Positions 53,750 through 61,202 of a DNA stretch of 64,000 nt are shown piece after piece. A program made the translations under genes and the position numbers. The stretch spans positions 434,001-498,000 of the forward strand of contig NZ_CAMZOK010000002.1 of the NCBI RefSeq assembly GCF_947331465.1. The letters run 5' to 3'. Source of the stretch: Shimia sp. Alg240-R146. Its GTDB lineage: Bacteria > Pseudomonadota > Alphaproteobacteria > Rhodobacterales > Rhodobacteraceae. The notes beneath the pieces were generated by a model, which saw only the letters and a program-made list of their open reading frames with translations, was not told where the DNA came from and made no database searches. The stretch's first letter is position 1. Each line of letters opens with the position of its first letter.

Positions 53750-53759
53750 TTTGATCAAA
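53750..53759. promoter_or_regulatory. TTTGATCAAA palindrome before second ligase gene
   Basis: A second identical TTTGATCAAA, 20 bp before the ATG at 53730. The downstream stretch (AGGTGCCCC-ATG) is also close to GGTGCACC-ATG at the puuD-like start, so the two promoters look built alike. A further TGATCAA half-match lies at 53773-53779. Confidence 0.75.
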
Positions 53760-53804
53760 ATATCTCTGGCTGTGATCAACTTGTCCAGAGGTTTCTGCAA
53801 AGTG

Positions 53805-53837
53805 TCGGTATTGCGACTGTATCGCGTCGGCGCGATT
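53805..53837. repeat. 11-bp tandem repeat, copy 2
   Basis: TCGGTATTGCG, ACTGTATCGCG and TCGGCGCGATT run consecutively with an 11-bp period. The first two units are near-identical to units at 14055-14087. Like the first locus it lies upstream of a minus-strand gene start (53730) and downstream of a minus-strand gene end (53923). Confidence 0.7.
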
Positions 53838-53854
53838 TGGCCCTCTGCCGACAG

Positions 53855-53889
53855 CCTAAAACACCACGCGCGCCCCGATGAGGCGCGCG
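53855..53889 (-). terminator. Hairpin after the ABC permease gene
   Basis: CGCGCGCC-ccgatga-GGCGCGCG is an 8-bp GC-only stem (53867-53889). On the minus strand it is followed within six bases by TTTT. It probably ends the ABC transporter transcript. Confidence 0.65.
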
Positions 53890-53922
53890 CTGAGGGTTTA
53901 AGAAACTGGTGACGTGGAGCGA

Positions 53923-54732
53923 TCAGCGGATCAGGTTGGGACGCACGCGGAGCTTGGGCACGGCAGCCTGCGGCAAGTGCCGGTTCAGCTGGCGGTTCAC
54001 CACGCCGAAGATGCCAATGACCACCAGCGTCAACAGGATGAAGTAGAAGGCCAGAATTGGATAAGGCACAAACGGGTTGAACGTTTTGTCGGCAAAATAG
54101 CTGGCGTAGTAGAGCGCGTCGCCTTTTTGTCCACGTGCGGGGAAGGCCGAGAAGAACACCAGTGCCGTGGCATGAAACAAAAAGATCGCCTCGTTGGTAT
54201 AGGCGGGCCAAGCCAGCCGCATCATGGTCGGGAAAATGATACGGCGGAAGCGGGACCAGCCGGTGAGGCCGTAGGCGTCTGCCGCCTCTGTGTCGCCTTT
54301 GGGGATCGAGCGCAGCGCGCCGTAGAAGATCTCGGCGGAATAGGCGGCGGTGTTGAGAAACAACACGATCACCGCGCCAAGCCATGCGGCGGTCAACGGG
54401 TCAAAGAACGCGTAGTTTTTCTTGAGAGATAAGAAGAAAAAATAGGCAAAGAAGAATTGAATGAACAACGGACTGCCGCGGAACAGGAAGATGAACAGCT
54501 CGCTTGGGCGGCGATAGATCCAACGTTCCGAACTTTTGCCCACGGCCAGCGCCACAGCAAAGAAAAAGCCGGTGCAGAGCGCGATCACGCCGAAATAGAT
54601 GTTCCAGATCATGCCGGAGCCGATCAGGGTGAATTGCTCGCAGATGGTGAAATCCGAACGCGGCAGCAGGCGTTCGCCGTAACCGATGGCGCGGAAGGCA
54701 TAATCAGAAACGGTCTGGGCGCAGGTCTTCAT
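53923..54732 (-). CDS. ABC transporter permease, polar amino-acid type (HisM-like)
   Basis: A 269-residue inner-membrane protein. It has the HisMQ/AotM fold with five or so helices and the coupling-loop motif EIFYGALRSIPKGDTEAADAYGLTGWSRFRRIIFP (the EAA motif, contacting the ATPase). The start overlaps the stop of the other permease gene by four bases. With genes at 54729, 55719 and 56567 it forms one complete importer. Confidence 0.92.
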   Translation of the reverse strand: MKTCAQTVSDYAFRAIGYGERLLPRSDFTICEQFTLIGSGMIWNIYFGVIALCTGFFFAVALAVGKSSERWIYRRPSELFIFLFRGSPLFIQFFFAYFFFLSLKKNYAFFDPLTAAWLGAVIVLFLNTAAYSAEIFYGALRSIPKGDTEAADAYGLTGWSRFRRIIFPTMMRLAWPAYTNEAIFLFHATALVFFSAFPARGQKGDALYYASYFADKTFNPFVPYPILAFYFILLTLVVIGIFGVVNRQLNRHLPQAAVPKLRVRPNLIR

Positions 54733-55616
54733 GCTGAGGCCTCCTTGCGCATGGCTTCACCGCCGGAGGTGGCCTGTCCTTTGTTCAGACGGCGCATCAC
54801 GCGTTCCAGCACGACCTCGCTGACTTTGGTAAAGCTGAGGTAGAAGATCAGCAGGAAGAGGAAATACCACATGCGCCAGTCCGGATGCGGATAGGCCGAG
54901 AATTTCGAGGTTTTGGTGCCGCCCAATTCGCGGGCCCAATAGACGATGTCTTCGATACCCAAAAGAAACAGCAGCGGCGTGGCCTTGATTAGCACCATCC
55001 AGAGGTTGGACAGACCGGGAAGGGCATAGACCCACATTTGCGGCACAAGCACGCGCCAGAAGGTTTGGCGGCGGGTCATGCCGTAAGCTTCGGCGGTTTC
55101 AAGTTGGGCGCGTGGCACAGCCTGCATCCCGCCATATAGGACGTTGGCGGCAAAGGCGCCAAAGACGATGGCAAAGGTGATGACTGCGAGAAGGAAGCCG
55201 TAAAGCTGGTGCACATATTCAGGCGAGGTGCCAAGCGGGACCTTGGCTTGTGGGCAAACGAGGAAGTCGTTGCCCTGGCGGATCGGGTCGGTCCAGTCGG
55301 GGCAGACGATGTTGTGTTTGATGAGCTCAAACGACTGATCCAGGGCGATCACGAAAAACAGGAAGAAGGCGATGTCAGGTACGCCGCGCACGATGGCGAT
55401 ATAGCCTTTGCCCAACCAGCTTACCGGCTTCATAGGGCTGCGGGCGGACATTGCCCCCAGAAAGCCAAAAGACAGCGCCACGGGGGCTGTGACAGCCAGT
55501 AGGGCCAGCACCAGCAGGAAAGATTTGTAAAACGACATGTGCACGCCGGTCGTCAGATAGCAGGTGAGCCATCGGAACGTGTCCAGCGTAGAGGGGTCGG
55601 CGCAGTAGGAGAACAT
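54729..55616 (-). CDS. ABC transporter permease, polar amino-acid type (HisQ-like)
   Basis: A 295-residue membrane protein from ATG 55616, MFSYCADPSTLDTF..., though the internal ATG at MSFYKSFLLVLALLAVTAPVALSF is an alternative start. It has IAIVRGVPDIAFFLFFVIAL and the EAA-type loop NVLYGGMQAVPRAQLETAEAYGMTRRQTFWRVLVPQMWVYALPGLSNLW. It is longer than typical permeases because of a periplasmic insert (CPDWTDPIRQGNDFLVCPQAKVP) with two cysteines. It overlaps the next permease gene. Confidence 0.92.
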   Translation of the reverse strand: MFSYCADPSTLDTFRWLTCYLTTGVHMSFYKSFLLVLALLAVTAPVALSFGFLGAMSARSPMKPVSWLGKGYIAIVRGVPDIAFFLFFVIALDQSFELIKHNIVCPDWTDPIRQGNDFLVCPQAKVPLGTSPEYVHQLYGFLLAVITFAIVFGAFAANVLYGGMQAVPRAQLETAEAYGMTRRQTFWRVLVPQMWVYALPGLSNLWMVLIKATPLLFLLGIEDIVYWARELGGTKTSKFSAYPHPDWRMWYFLFLLIFYLSFTKVSEVVLERVMRRLNKGQATSGGEAMRKEASA

Positions 55617-55670
55617 CGCAGCTGTCTTTGGTTGGGGTGGCGCTGCACGGATGCGGGCAGGGGCCGGATA

Positions 55671-55704
55671 CAAAAACAGGCCCGCACCGGATGGCGCGGG
55701 CCTG
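55671..55704 (-). terminator. Attenuator between binding protein and permease genes
   Basis: CAGGCCCGC (55677-55685) pairs perfectly with GCGGGCCTG (55696-55704). On the minus strand it is followed by TTTTTG. It follows the solute-binding protein stop (55719) and precedes the permease start (55616), a classic arrangement giving excess binding protein. Confidence 0.9.
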
Positions 55705-55718
55705 AAAGATCAGTCAGA

Positions 55719-56441
55719 TCAGTAAGTGGCAGCGTTTTCGCCGAACCATTCGATGATCAGAGCGTTCAGCGTGCCGTCAGCCTTCATTGAGTCGATGGCT
55801 GCGTTGAACTTAGCTTTCAGCTCGCCGTCGGATTCACGCAGGCCCATGCCCACGCCACCGCCGAGTGGTACGTCAGCGCCGGCCCAAACCAGCTCACCGC
55901 CGGATTCGTCAACCAGTGGTGCCAGATAGTCTTTGTCGGCAAACACGGCGTCGGCTTCGCCGTTGCGCACTGCGGCAACGGTTTCTTCGGGCGTGGCGAA
56001 TTCAATCAAAGCCGCACCGGATTCAGCGATGTAGCCCGCCTGAATGGTGGCTGTCTGCGCAGCAACAACGCCGCCTGCAACGTCCGCGTCAGCGGAAGTC
56101 GCGACATATGCGGAATCGGCTGGCGGGATGTAGTTCTGTGTGAAGTCGATGACTTCGTCACGCTCGTCGGTGATCGACATGCCAGCGATGATGGTGTCGT
56201 AGTTGCCGGACACGAGGTTCGGGATGATGCTGTCCCAGTCGTTTTTAACCCACTCACAGGTCAGGCTGGCGCGTTTGCACAGCTCGTTCCCCAAAACGAT
56301 TTCAAAACCGTCGAGGTTACCCGCGTCGTTGATGAAGTTGTAGGGAGGGTAGGCGCCTTCGGTGCCCATGCGCACGGTGTCGGCCATCGCGAAGCCAGCG
56401 GTCAGCGCCAGCGCGGCGGTGGAAAGGATCAGTTTTTTCAT
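55719..56441 (-). CDS. ABC transporter substrate-binding protein, polar amino-acid type
   Basis: A 240-residue exported binding protein with signal peptide MKKLILSTAALALTAGFAMA. The mature part begins DTVRMGTEGAYPPYNFINDAGNLDGFEIVLGNELCKRASLTCEWVKNDWDSIIPNLVSGNYDTIIAGMSITDERDEVIDFTQNYIPPADSAYVA, the family 3 fold for arginine, histidine, lysine or opine-like ligands. Two cysteines (C55, C62) fit the disulfide of basic-amino-acid-binding proteins. Ligand assignment is tentative. Confidence 0.92.
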   Translation of the reverse strand: MKKLILSTAALALTAGFAMADTVRMGTEGAYPPYNFINDAGNLDGFEIVLGNELCKRASLTCEWVKNDWDSIIPNLVSGNYDTIIAGMSITDERDEVIDFTQNYIPPADSAYVATSADADVAGGVVAAQTATIQAGYIAESGAALIEFATPEETVAAVRNGEADAVFADKDYLAPLVDESGGELVWAGADVPLGGGVGMGLRESDGELKAKFNAAIDSMKADGTLNALIIEWFGENAATY

Positions 56442-56566
56442 GTTTCACTCCAAGTTGGTTTTTTAGGTCTCTGCGTGGCACACGTTGGTGCCAAACTGTC
56501 GTCAGGTTGCCATTTTGGCGCGGCAGGTCAAGGCTGCGCCGGTCTGGCGGGTGGTCTTACTCGGCG

Positions 56567-57343
56567 TCAGCCGTGCACCGTGGCGGACAAAAAGCCTTTG
56601 AGGCGTTCGCTTTTGGGATTGCCGAAAAGTGCATCGGGTGCGCCCTGTTCTTCGACAAGGCCTTGGTGCAGGAACACCACTTTGTCGGAGACATCGGCTG
56701 CCAGTTTCATGTCATGGGTCACGATCAGCATGGTGCGGCCTTCTTCGGCCAGCGCTTTGATCACGCGCACCACTTCTTGTTCCAGTTCGGGATCGAGCGC
56801 CGAGGTGGGTTCGTCAAACAGCAGGGCTTCGGGTTCCATCGCCAGCGCGCGGGCAATCGCGGCGCGTTGTTGTTGGCCACCGGAGAGTTGGGCCGGATAG
56901 ACGTCGTGTTTGTCCTGGATGCCAACCTTGTCGAGATAAGCGTGGGCGGCCTCTTCGACCTCGGCGCGGTCGCGGCCGAGCACCGTCAGCGGCGCCTCCA
57001 TCACGTTTTGCAGGATGGTCATGTGGGACCACAGGTTGAACTGTTGAAACACCATCGACAGGTTCGTGCGGATGCGCAGCACCTGCTTGGCATCAGCCGG
57101 AACCCGGTTGTGGCCGGTGCCTCGCCAGCTTACCGGTTCGCCTTTGAACAGGATGTCGCCCTGCTGGCTGTGTTCCAACAGATTGGCGCAGCGCAGGATA
57201 GTGGATTTGCCTGATCCAGAGGAGCCGATCAAAGACACGACGTCGCCGCGGTTGGCGGTGATGTCGACACCTTTGATGACTTCTAGCTTGCCGTAGGCTT
57301 TGTGCAGGTCGCGGATTTCCAGAACGGGCGCGGTATCGGGCAC
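56567..57343 (-). CDS. ABC transporter ATP-binding protein, polar amino-acid type
   Basis: A 258-residue ATPase from GTG 57343 (GGGG five bases upstream). Walker A is GSSGSGKST (40-48), the signature is LSGGQQQRAAIARAL, Walker B is ALLFDEPTSALDP, and the H-loop is IVTHDM. The RVPADAKQVLRIRTNLSMVFQQFNLWSHMTILQNV stretch is typical of HisP/OccP/GlnQ. It is the first gene of the importer operon, about 125 bp from the binding-protein gene. The frame continues upstream to 57424 without a good start. Confidence 0.93.
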   Translation of the reverse strand: MPDTAPVLEIRDLHKAYGKLEVIKGVDITANRGDVVSLIGSSGSGKSTILRCANLLEHSQQGDILFKGEPVSWRGTGHNRVPADAKQVLRIRTNLSMVFQQFNLWSHMTILQNVMEAPLTVLGRDRAEVEEAAHAYLDKVGIQDKHDVYPAQLSGGQQQRAAIARALAMEPEALLFDEPTSALDPELEQEVVRVIKALAEEGRTMLIVTHDMKLAADVSDKVVFLHQGLVEEQGAPDALFGNPKSERLKGFLSATVHG

Positions 57344-57470
57344 GTGATCCCCATCAATTCTTGTTATGACTTGGAGACACAATAGGAATGAAAAATTGCG
57401 CAATTGCAACTTGCAAAACGGCACCTACGCAGCGGGTTTTGTCAATTTGCACGCATTTTCGTCCGAATGG

Positions 57471-58205
57471 TCAAGGTGCGGGCGGAATGGGTACTGCCAG
57501 ATAGGCCGTCTGGCGGATGTCGACGATGTCATGCAGATGCAGCACGTCGCGGTCTGCTGGCGAGAGGTCGAAAATCGCGCGTGACATGGCGTTGGACAAC
57601 GGCATGGGGTCGCGTTTGAGTGCTGTAATAAAGGGCAGCGCGGGTGTGGGCGTGGTGCGCTCGACTTCGATCAAATCCGCTGCATATTCTTCGTAGCGGC
57701 GGATCATTTCCCAGCTGAGCGCGTCCAGCGCGGCAAAATCGGTGAAGCCATCCGCCACTGACCGACCCGATTCGACGTGTGAACCGGTTTCACGCAGCTC
57801 TCCGATTCGCAGGCCGTTGTCTTGAAAATGCTGATAGGGCGCGGCCCAACCGGATTGGGAAAGCGGGTCGTTGAAAGCCATCTTGGCGCCATCAAACGCG
57901 GTGATCGGCTCACCTGCGCGGGAGCGGTGGGCTACAATGACCGAGTTGTAGTAACCGGGCTGGCAGCCATACAGGCGATAGTCGGGCGTGCCGACCAATT
58001 TCACCCGCCCATGCAGTTTGGAGCGGTAGGGCAGCCCGCAGGTTTGGGCGATCACAAGATCGGGGTCTTGCCAAATGTCCCAAACATCCCGCCCACGGGT
58101 CAGACGAGATGGACCGAATCCGAGATGGTCGCGCACGGCCTCCCAAAATCGGTTGTTGGCCTCGGCAGTTTCCGGCCTGTCATACATTGGCAAGGCAGCG
58201 ATCAT
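57471..58205 (-). CDS. PhnD-like substrate-binding domain protein
   Basis: A 244-residue protein similar to the phosphonate/phosphite-binding PhnD family: IAALPMYDRPETAEANNRFWEAVRDHLG, PDLVIAQTCGLPYRSKLHGRVKLVGTPDY, GYYNSVIVAHRSRAG and AFNDPLSQSGWAAPYQHFQ. No signal peptide is evident, so it may be cytosolic or start differently. Its ATG overlaps the stop of the TerB-like gene upstream (ATGA). No ABC permease is adjacent. Ligand unknown. Confidence 0.8.
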   Translation of the reverse strand: MIAALPMYDRPETAEANNRFWEAVRDHLGFGPSRLTRGRDVWDIWQDPDLVIAQTCGLPYRSKLHGRVKLVGTPDYRLYGCQPGYYNSVIVAHRSRAGEPITAFDGAKMAFNDPLSQSGWAAPYQHFQDNGLRIGELRETGSHVESGRSVADGFTDFAALDALSWEMIRRYEEYAADLIEVERTTPTPALPFITALKRDPMPLSNAMSRAIFDLSPADRDVLHLHDIVDIRQTAYLAVPIPPAP

Positions 58206-58642
58206 TTACTGGCAGCCACCCGTTGGCGCGCCAGAGCACTGTCTTTGTCGTTGATGCCCAACAGATTTGCCGACAGGCGCAACAGCGCGTCTTCTTCGGC
58301 GTCGCGCTGTCCGTCTGCCAGCGCCACGGACCACATTGCCTCGATCACTGCGATGCGGTCATCATGGGCCACGGCGTCTTTGATGGCGCGGGTAAAGCGC
58401 ACGGTGTCTGGCGCCTCGGACTCAAGGGTTTCAGCGTCGCGCATGAGGGTTTGCGCATCCGCCGCATCAAGAGCGTAGCGTTCAGTGACAATGCGCTCGA
58501 TGCGCGCGGCTTCAGCACTGCTGTAGTGATTGTCAGCCCGCGCAATGCGCACCAAGAGCGCCGTTAACGCCAAGCGGGCGTCGGTTTGATCCAGCGGGTC
58601 GGGGGCGGGGGCTGTGAGCCGTTTCAAAAAATCTGCAAACAT
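58202..58642 (-). CDS. TerB-like protein, copy 1
   Basis: A 146-residue cytosolic helical protein from ATG 58642. The block LALTALLVRIARADNHYSSAEAARIERIVTERYALDAADAQTLMRDAETLESEAPDTVRFTRAIKDAVAHDDRIAVIEAMWSVALADGQRDAEEDALLRL is a TerB/DjlA-type domain, with acidic residues that can bind metal. It is clearly paralogous to the protein at 59991-60416. Its stop overlaps the PhnD-like gene. Function unknown. Confidence 0.82.
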   Translation of the reverse strand: MFADFLKRLTAPAPDPLDQTDARLALTALLVRIARADNHYSSAEAARIERIVTERYALDAADAQTLMRDAETLESEAPDTVRFTRAIKDAVAHDDRIAVIEAMWSVALADGQRDAEEDALLRLSANLLGINDKDSALARQRVAASK

Positions 58643-58687
58643 GGTCAAAGATGTAGGCGCGCCAGAGGGGCGGGGCAACTTTTTCTT

Positions 58688-59379
58688 TTAAGGCCGGCGG
58701 TGTTTCGCGGTGGCATCTTCCCAGCCTTTGATCAGGGCGGCGCGTCGGCCGGGGTATGTGTCAGGCAGAACCTGCAGGTCTGTGACGCGGTCGGTACGGA
58801 AATGGCGGTAGTCCTGACGGGTTTCGCACCAGGCCACGATATAGCGGGCGCCGCCAAGGTAGGCGATCAGTAGCGGCCATATGGTGCGCGCGGACACAGA
58901 ACCTGTCTGATCACGGTAGAACAACTGCAGCCGATAGCGGTTGCGGATCGCGTGGCGAAGGCTGTGGCTGTCAAACGCGTCTGGTTTTGGCGCGTCGGTG
59001 GCGATCGGGCGGCTGCTTGCGTCCAAGATGACAGGCCGCAAGTCGTCGGGAATGGCCTCAGAGAGTTTGGCGACCAGATCGCGGGCGGCTGTGGCAAGCG
59101 ACGGGTCTGCCTGTGCCGCCACTAGAGCCGCGCCAAGCGCTGCGGCTTCCAACTCATCCGCTGTGAGCATCAGAAGCGGCATGTCGTAGCCGTCTTGCAG
59201 AACATAGCCGGTGCCGGCCTCACCCAAAATGGGACGCGTTGCGCCGTAAGTTCCGCCATATCGCGATAAAGCGTGCGGAGAGAGACTTCGAGTTCTTCTG
59301 CAAGGCGCGCTCCTGTCACTGGCGCCCTCGAGGAACGCAATATCTGGATAATCTGGAACAGACGTTCGGTGCGACGCAT
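58688..59379 (-). pseudogene. YafY-type WYL transcriptional regulator, frameshifted
   Basis: ATG 59379 (AGGAG seven bases upstream) starts MRRTERLFQIIQILRSSRAPVTGARLAEELEVSLRTLYRDMAELTAQRVP, the HTH of a DeoR/YafY-like regulator. In this frame the sequence then turns to nonsense. The family sequence resumes in another frame with ILGEAGTGYVLQDGYDMPLLMLTADELEAAALGAAL and ends in a WYL domain (RNRYRLQLFYRDQTGSVSARTIWPLLIAYLGGARYIVAWCETRQDYRHFRTDRV). The break lies in CCCATTTTGGG at about 59226-59233 and equals one missing base. It is either a true mutation or a sequence error. Confidence 0.85.
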
Positions 59380-59388
59380 TTTTGTCTC

Positions 59389-59423
59389 CTGCTGACACAC
59401 TGCTGACATAACGCTGTCAGCAG
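59389..59423. promoter_or_regulatory. Triple half-site operator of the WYL regulator
   Basis: CTGCTGACA occurs at 59389-59397 and again at 59400-59408. The second is the left arm of a perfect inverted repeat with TGTCAGCAG (59415-59423) across six bases. The direct copies are 11 bp apart. The group lies between the frameshifted regulator (start 59379) and the divergent SRPBCC gene (59489), where an autoregulator would bind. Confidence 0.75.
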
Positions 59424-59488
59424 GGCAAGGATATCCAAGGCTGAGACACAGTTTGTGAAGGCCGGGAAAGGCCGGGAAGGGAAAGACA

Positions 59489-59959
59489 ATGTTGAAGATT
59501 GAGCGGTCATTGGAGATTGATGCGACGCCGGAGCAAGTCTGGGCAGTGATGGGGCGGTTCAAGCACATTGACGCGTTCGCATCAGAGGTCGCGCGGGTTG
59601 AGGCATTGACGAGTGGCGAGGATCAGGTGGGGTCGCAGCGGCGCTGCCATTTCAACAATGGGCAGACGTTGGTGGAGACGGTTACCGCCTGGGATGCGGG
59701 CCGTGGCTATACCGTGGCGCTTTCGGAGATGGGCTCGATGCCGATGTCGGCGGCGAGTGCGGTGTTGCGGATTGAACCGGTTGGCAACAAGGCACGCGTT
59801 GTGTGGGGTTTTGAAGGGCGGATGAAATTTGGCCCGCTTGGGTGGCTTATGGGGCAGCTGATGCTGAAGCCGATGATGGGCAAAGCGATTGCCGCCAGTT
59901 TGAAAGGGCTGGCCGAGCAGGTGAGCAAGGCTCCCAAAATCGTCAACGCGGTCGCCTGA
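59489..59959 (+). CDS. SRPBCC (START-like) family protein
   Basis: A 156-residue protein with a polyketide-cyclase/SRPBCC fold: MLKIERSLEIDATPEQVWAVMGRFKHIDAFASEVARVEAL, QVGSQRRCHFNNGQTLVETVTAWDAGRGYTVALSEMGSMP and FEGRMKFGPLGWLMGQLMLKPMMGKAIAASLKGLAEQV. These bind hydrophobic ligands in a cavity and may act on or carry them. It is divergent from the frameshifted WYL regulator and is the likely target of its operator. Confidence 0.88.
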   Translation: MLKIERSLEIDATPEQVWAVMGRFKHIDAFASEVARVEALTSGEDQVGSQRRCHFNNGQTLVETVTAWDAGRGYTVALSEMGSMPMSAASAVLRIEPVGNKARVVWGFEGRMKFGPLGWLMGQLMLKPMMGKAIAASLKGLAEQVSKAPKIVNAVA

Positions 59960-59990
59960 CACTCACACAGGCGACCCGTCAGCCTCGCGG

Positions 59991-60416
59991 TCAATCGTCC
60001 GCGGGGCTGTCTTCGGGGTTGATGCCGAGCATGGCCTCGATTTCGTGCAGGCTGGTGAGTTCCGCGGAGACGCGGGCGCCGTCAGCGATGATCACCTGCC
60101 AGAGCTGCTGTGCGACCTCAAGACGGTGCGGGTAATCGATGTGTTCGCGGATCATCAGCGCGAAGTCTGGTGTGCCCGGCGCGGCGGCTTCGAGTTTTTC
60201 GCAGGTCGCCCGCATCTTGGCGGACTCGACGGCATTCAGGCCATAAGTGGCCCCTAGGATGCGGTCGATTTCGCCGATTTCCATAGCGTGATAGTTGTTG
60301 TCGGACTTAGCCACCCGCACCATGAGCGCCCCAAGGGCGAGTTTTTCGTCCAACTCAGGCAGCTCTTGCTGTGCGGGTTTGTTTTTTATGCGTTCAAGCA
60401 GGCTGTCCCAGATCAT
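59991..60416 (-). CDS. TerB-like protein, copy 2
   Basis: A 141-residue protein from ATG 60416, which overlaps the TGA of the DUF1330 gene (ATGA). The core LALGALMVRVAKSDNNYHAMEIGEIDRILGATYGLNAVESAKMRATCEKLEAAAPGTPDFALMIREHIDYPHRLEVAQQLWQVIIADGARVSAELTSLHEIEAMLGINPEDS aligns over its length with copy 1 at 58202-58642, ending in the shared LGIN-x-x-DS. The two are tandem-type paralogues separated by the WYL/SRPBCC pair. Confidence 0.85.
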   Translation of the reverse strand: MIWDSLLERIKNKPAQQELPELDEKLALGALMVRVAKSDNNYHAMEIGEIDRILGATYGLNAVESAKMRATCEKLEAAAPGTPDFALMIREHIDYPHRLEVAQQLWQVIIADGARVSAELTSLHEIEAMLGINPEDSPADD

Positions 60417-60706
60417 GGTTCGTACCCTTCGACGATCACCAGATCGCTGGTGGCGACAGCAGAGCGCAGTTTGATCGCGGCTTGATAATCCGCGCTTTGG
60501 TAACACTCGAGCGCGGCCTGATATGTAGGAAATTCGATCAAGACATTGCGTGAGCGCGAGCCGCCTTCCGGATTCTCAAATTGCCCGGCGCGGACCAAAA
60601 ATTGGGCTCCAAAATCGGCAAACGGTTTTGCGTTGGCGGCAATGTATTTTTTGTATTGCTCAAAGTCGTCGACGTCGACGCGTGCGATCCAATAGCCCTT
60701 GGCCAT
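60413..60706 (-). CDS. DUF1330 family protein
   Basis: A 97-residue protein from ATG 60706 (AGGAAGG eight bases upstream): MAKGYWIARVDVDDFEQYKKYIAANAKPFADFGAQFLVRAGQFENPEGGSRSRNVLIEFPTYQAALECYQSADYQAAIKLRSAVATSDLVIVEGYEP. This is a complete DUF1330 ferredoxin-like (dimeric alpha-beta barrel) domain. The family has no fixed function. It is coupled by overlap to the TerB-like gene downstream. Confidence 0.92.
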   Translation of the reverse strand: MAKGYWIARVDVDDFEQYKKYIAANAKPFADFGAQFLVRAGQFENPEGGSRSRNVLIEFPTYQAALECYQSADYQAAIKLRSAVATSDLVIVEGYEP

Positions 60707-60755
60707 GCGTGTTTTCCTTCCTGAACTTTTTTCTTTTTGGTCAAGGTGCCGAAGG

Positions 60756-61022
60756 TCAGGCGCCTTGGCAACCTTTGTCAGAGAGTTTGATGCCCTCAAA
60801 TTCATGCGTGTCGACCAGGCCGGCTTGTATCCAGCTCAGGACAATGAGGCGGGTCTCGTCCATCGTGAAGCCGTGTTGGGGCAGCATTGTGTCGGCCTCT
60901 GTGGAGGTCATCTGACAGCCATTGGCGCGGATGAGTTTCATAAGCTGGTCTGCACGCTCGGATTCGGTGGCGAGGAGCGGCGTTGCGATGAGGGTGGCAA
61001 CTGCGAAAATGCGCAAAAACAT
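60756..61022 (-). CDS. Small exported protein, unknown
   Basis: An 88-residue frame with signal peptide MFLRIFAVATLIATPLLATES. The mature segment, ERADQLMKLIRANGCQMTSTEADTMLPQHGFTMDETRLIVLSWIQAGLVDTHEFEGIKLSDKGCQGA, has two cysteines that could form one disulfide and a winged-helix-like or EF-hand-free helical pattern. I do not recognise a family. It is upstream of the DUF1330 gene on the same strand with about 50 bp between. Confidence 0.75.
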   Translation of the reverse strand: MFLRIFAVATLIATPLLATESERADQLMKLIRANGCQMTSTEADTMLPQHGFTMDETRLIVLSWIQAGLVDTHEFEGIKLSDKGCQGA

Positions 61023-61144
61023 AAATACAATCCTTGGTTCAAATGATCCTCACACAGATTTGGCGAAGCGGTGATTCTAGTCAATCAGGGATTTGGGGGG
61101 AAGATTGATGGCTTCGCATCAGAGCTGACATCTCGCATCAAAAA

Positions 61145-61180
61145 CAAAAAACGCCCGACCAACCGGCCGGGCGTTTTAAG
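61145..61180 (-). terminator. Intrinsic terminator after pyrG
   Basis: AAAACGCCCG (61148-61157) pairs with CGGGCGTTTT (61168-61177). A and T tracts on both sides allow termination in either direction. It is 23 bp past the pyrG stop. Confidence 0.92.
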
Positions 61181-61202
61181 CAAAAATCTGTCGCGGTGTG
61201 CT

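Noticed and set aside
59170-59568. Separate short gene encoding only the HTH of the WYL regulator
   Set aside because: The C-terminal half continues in the adjacent frame immediately afterwards, so it is better read as one frameshifted gene.
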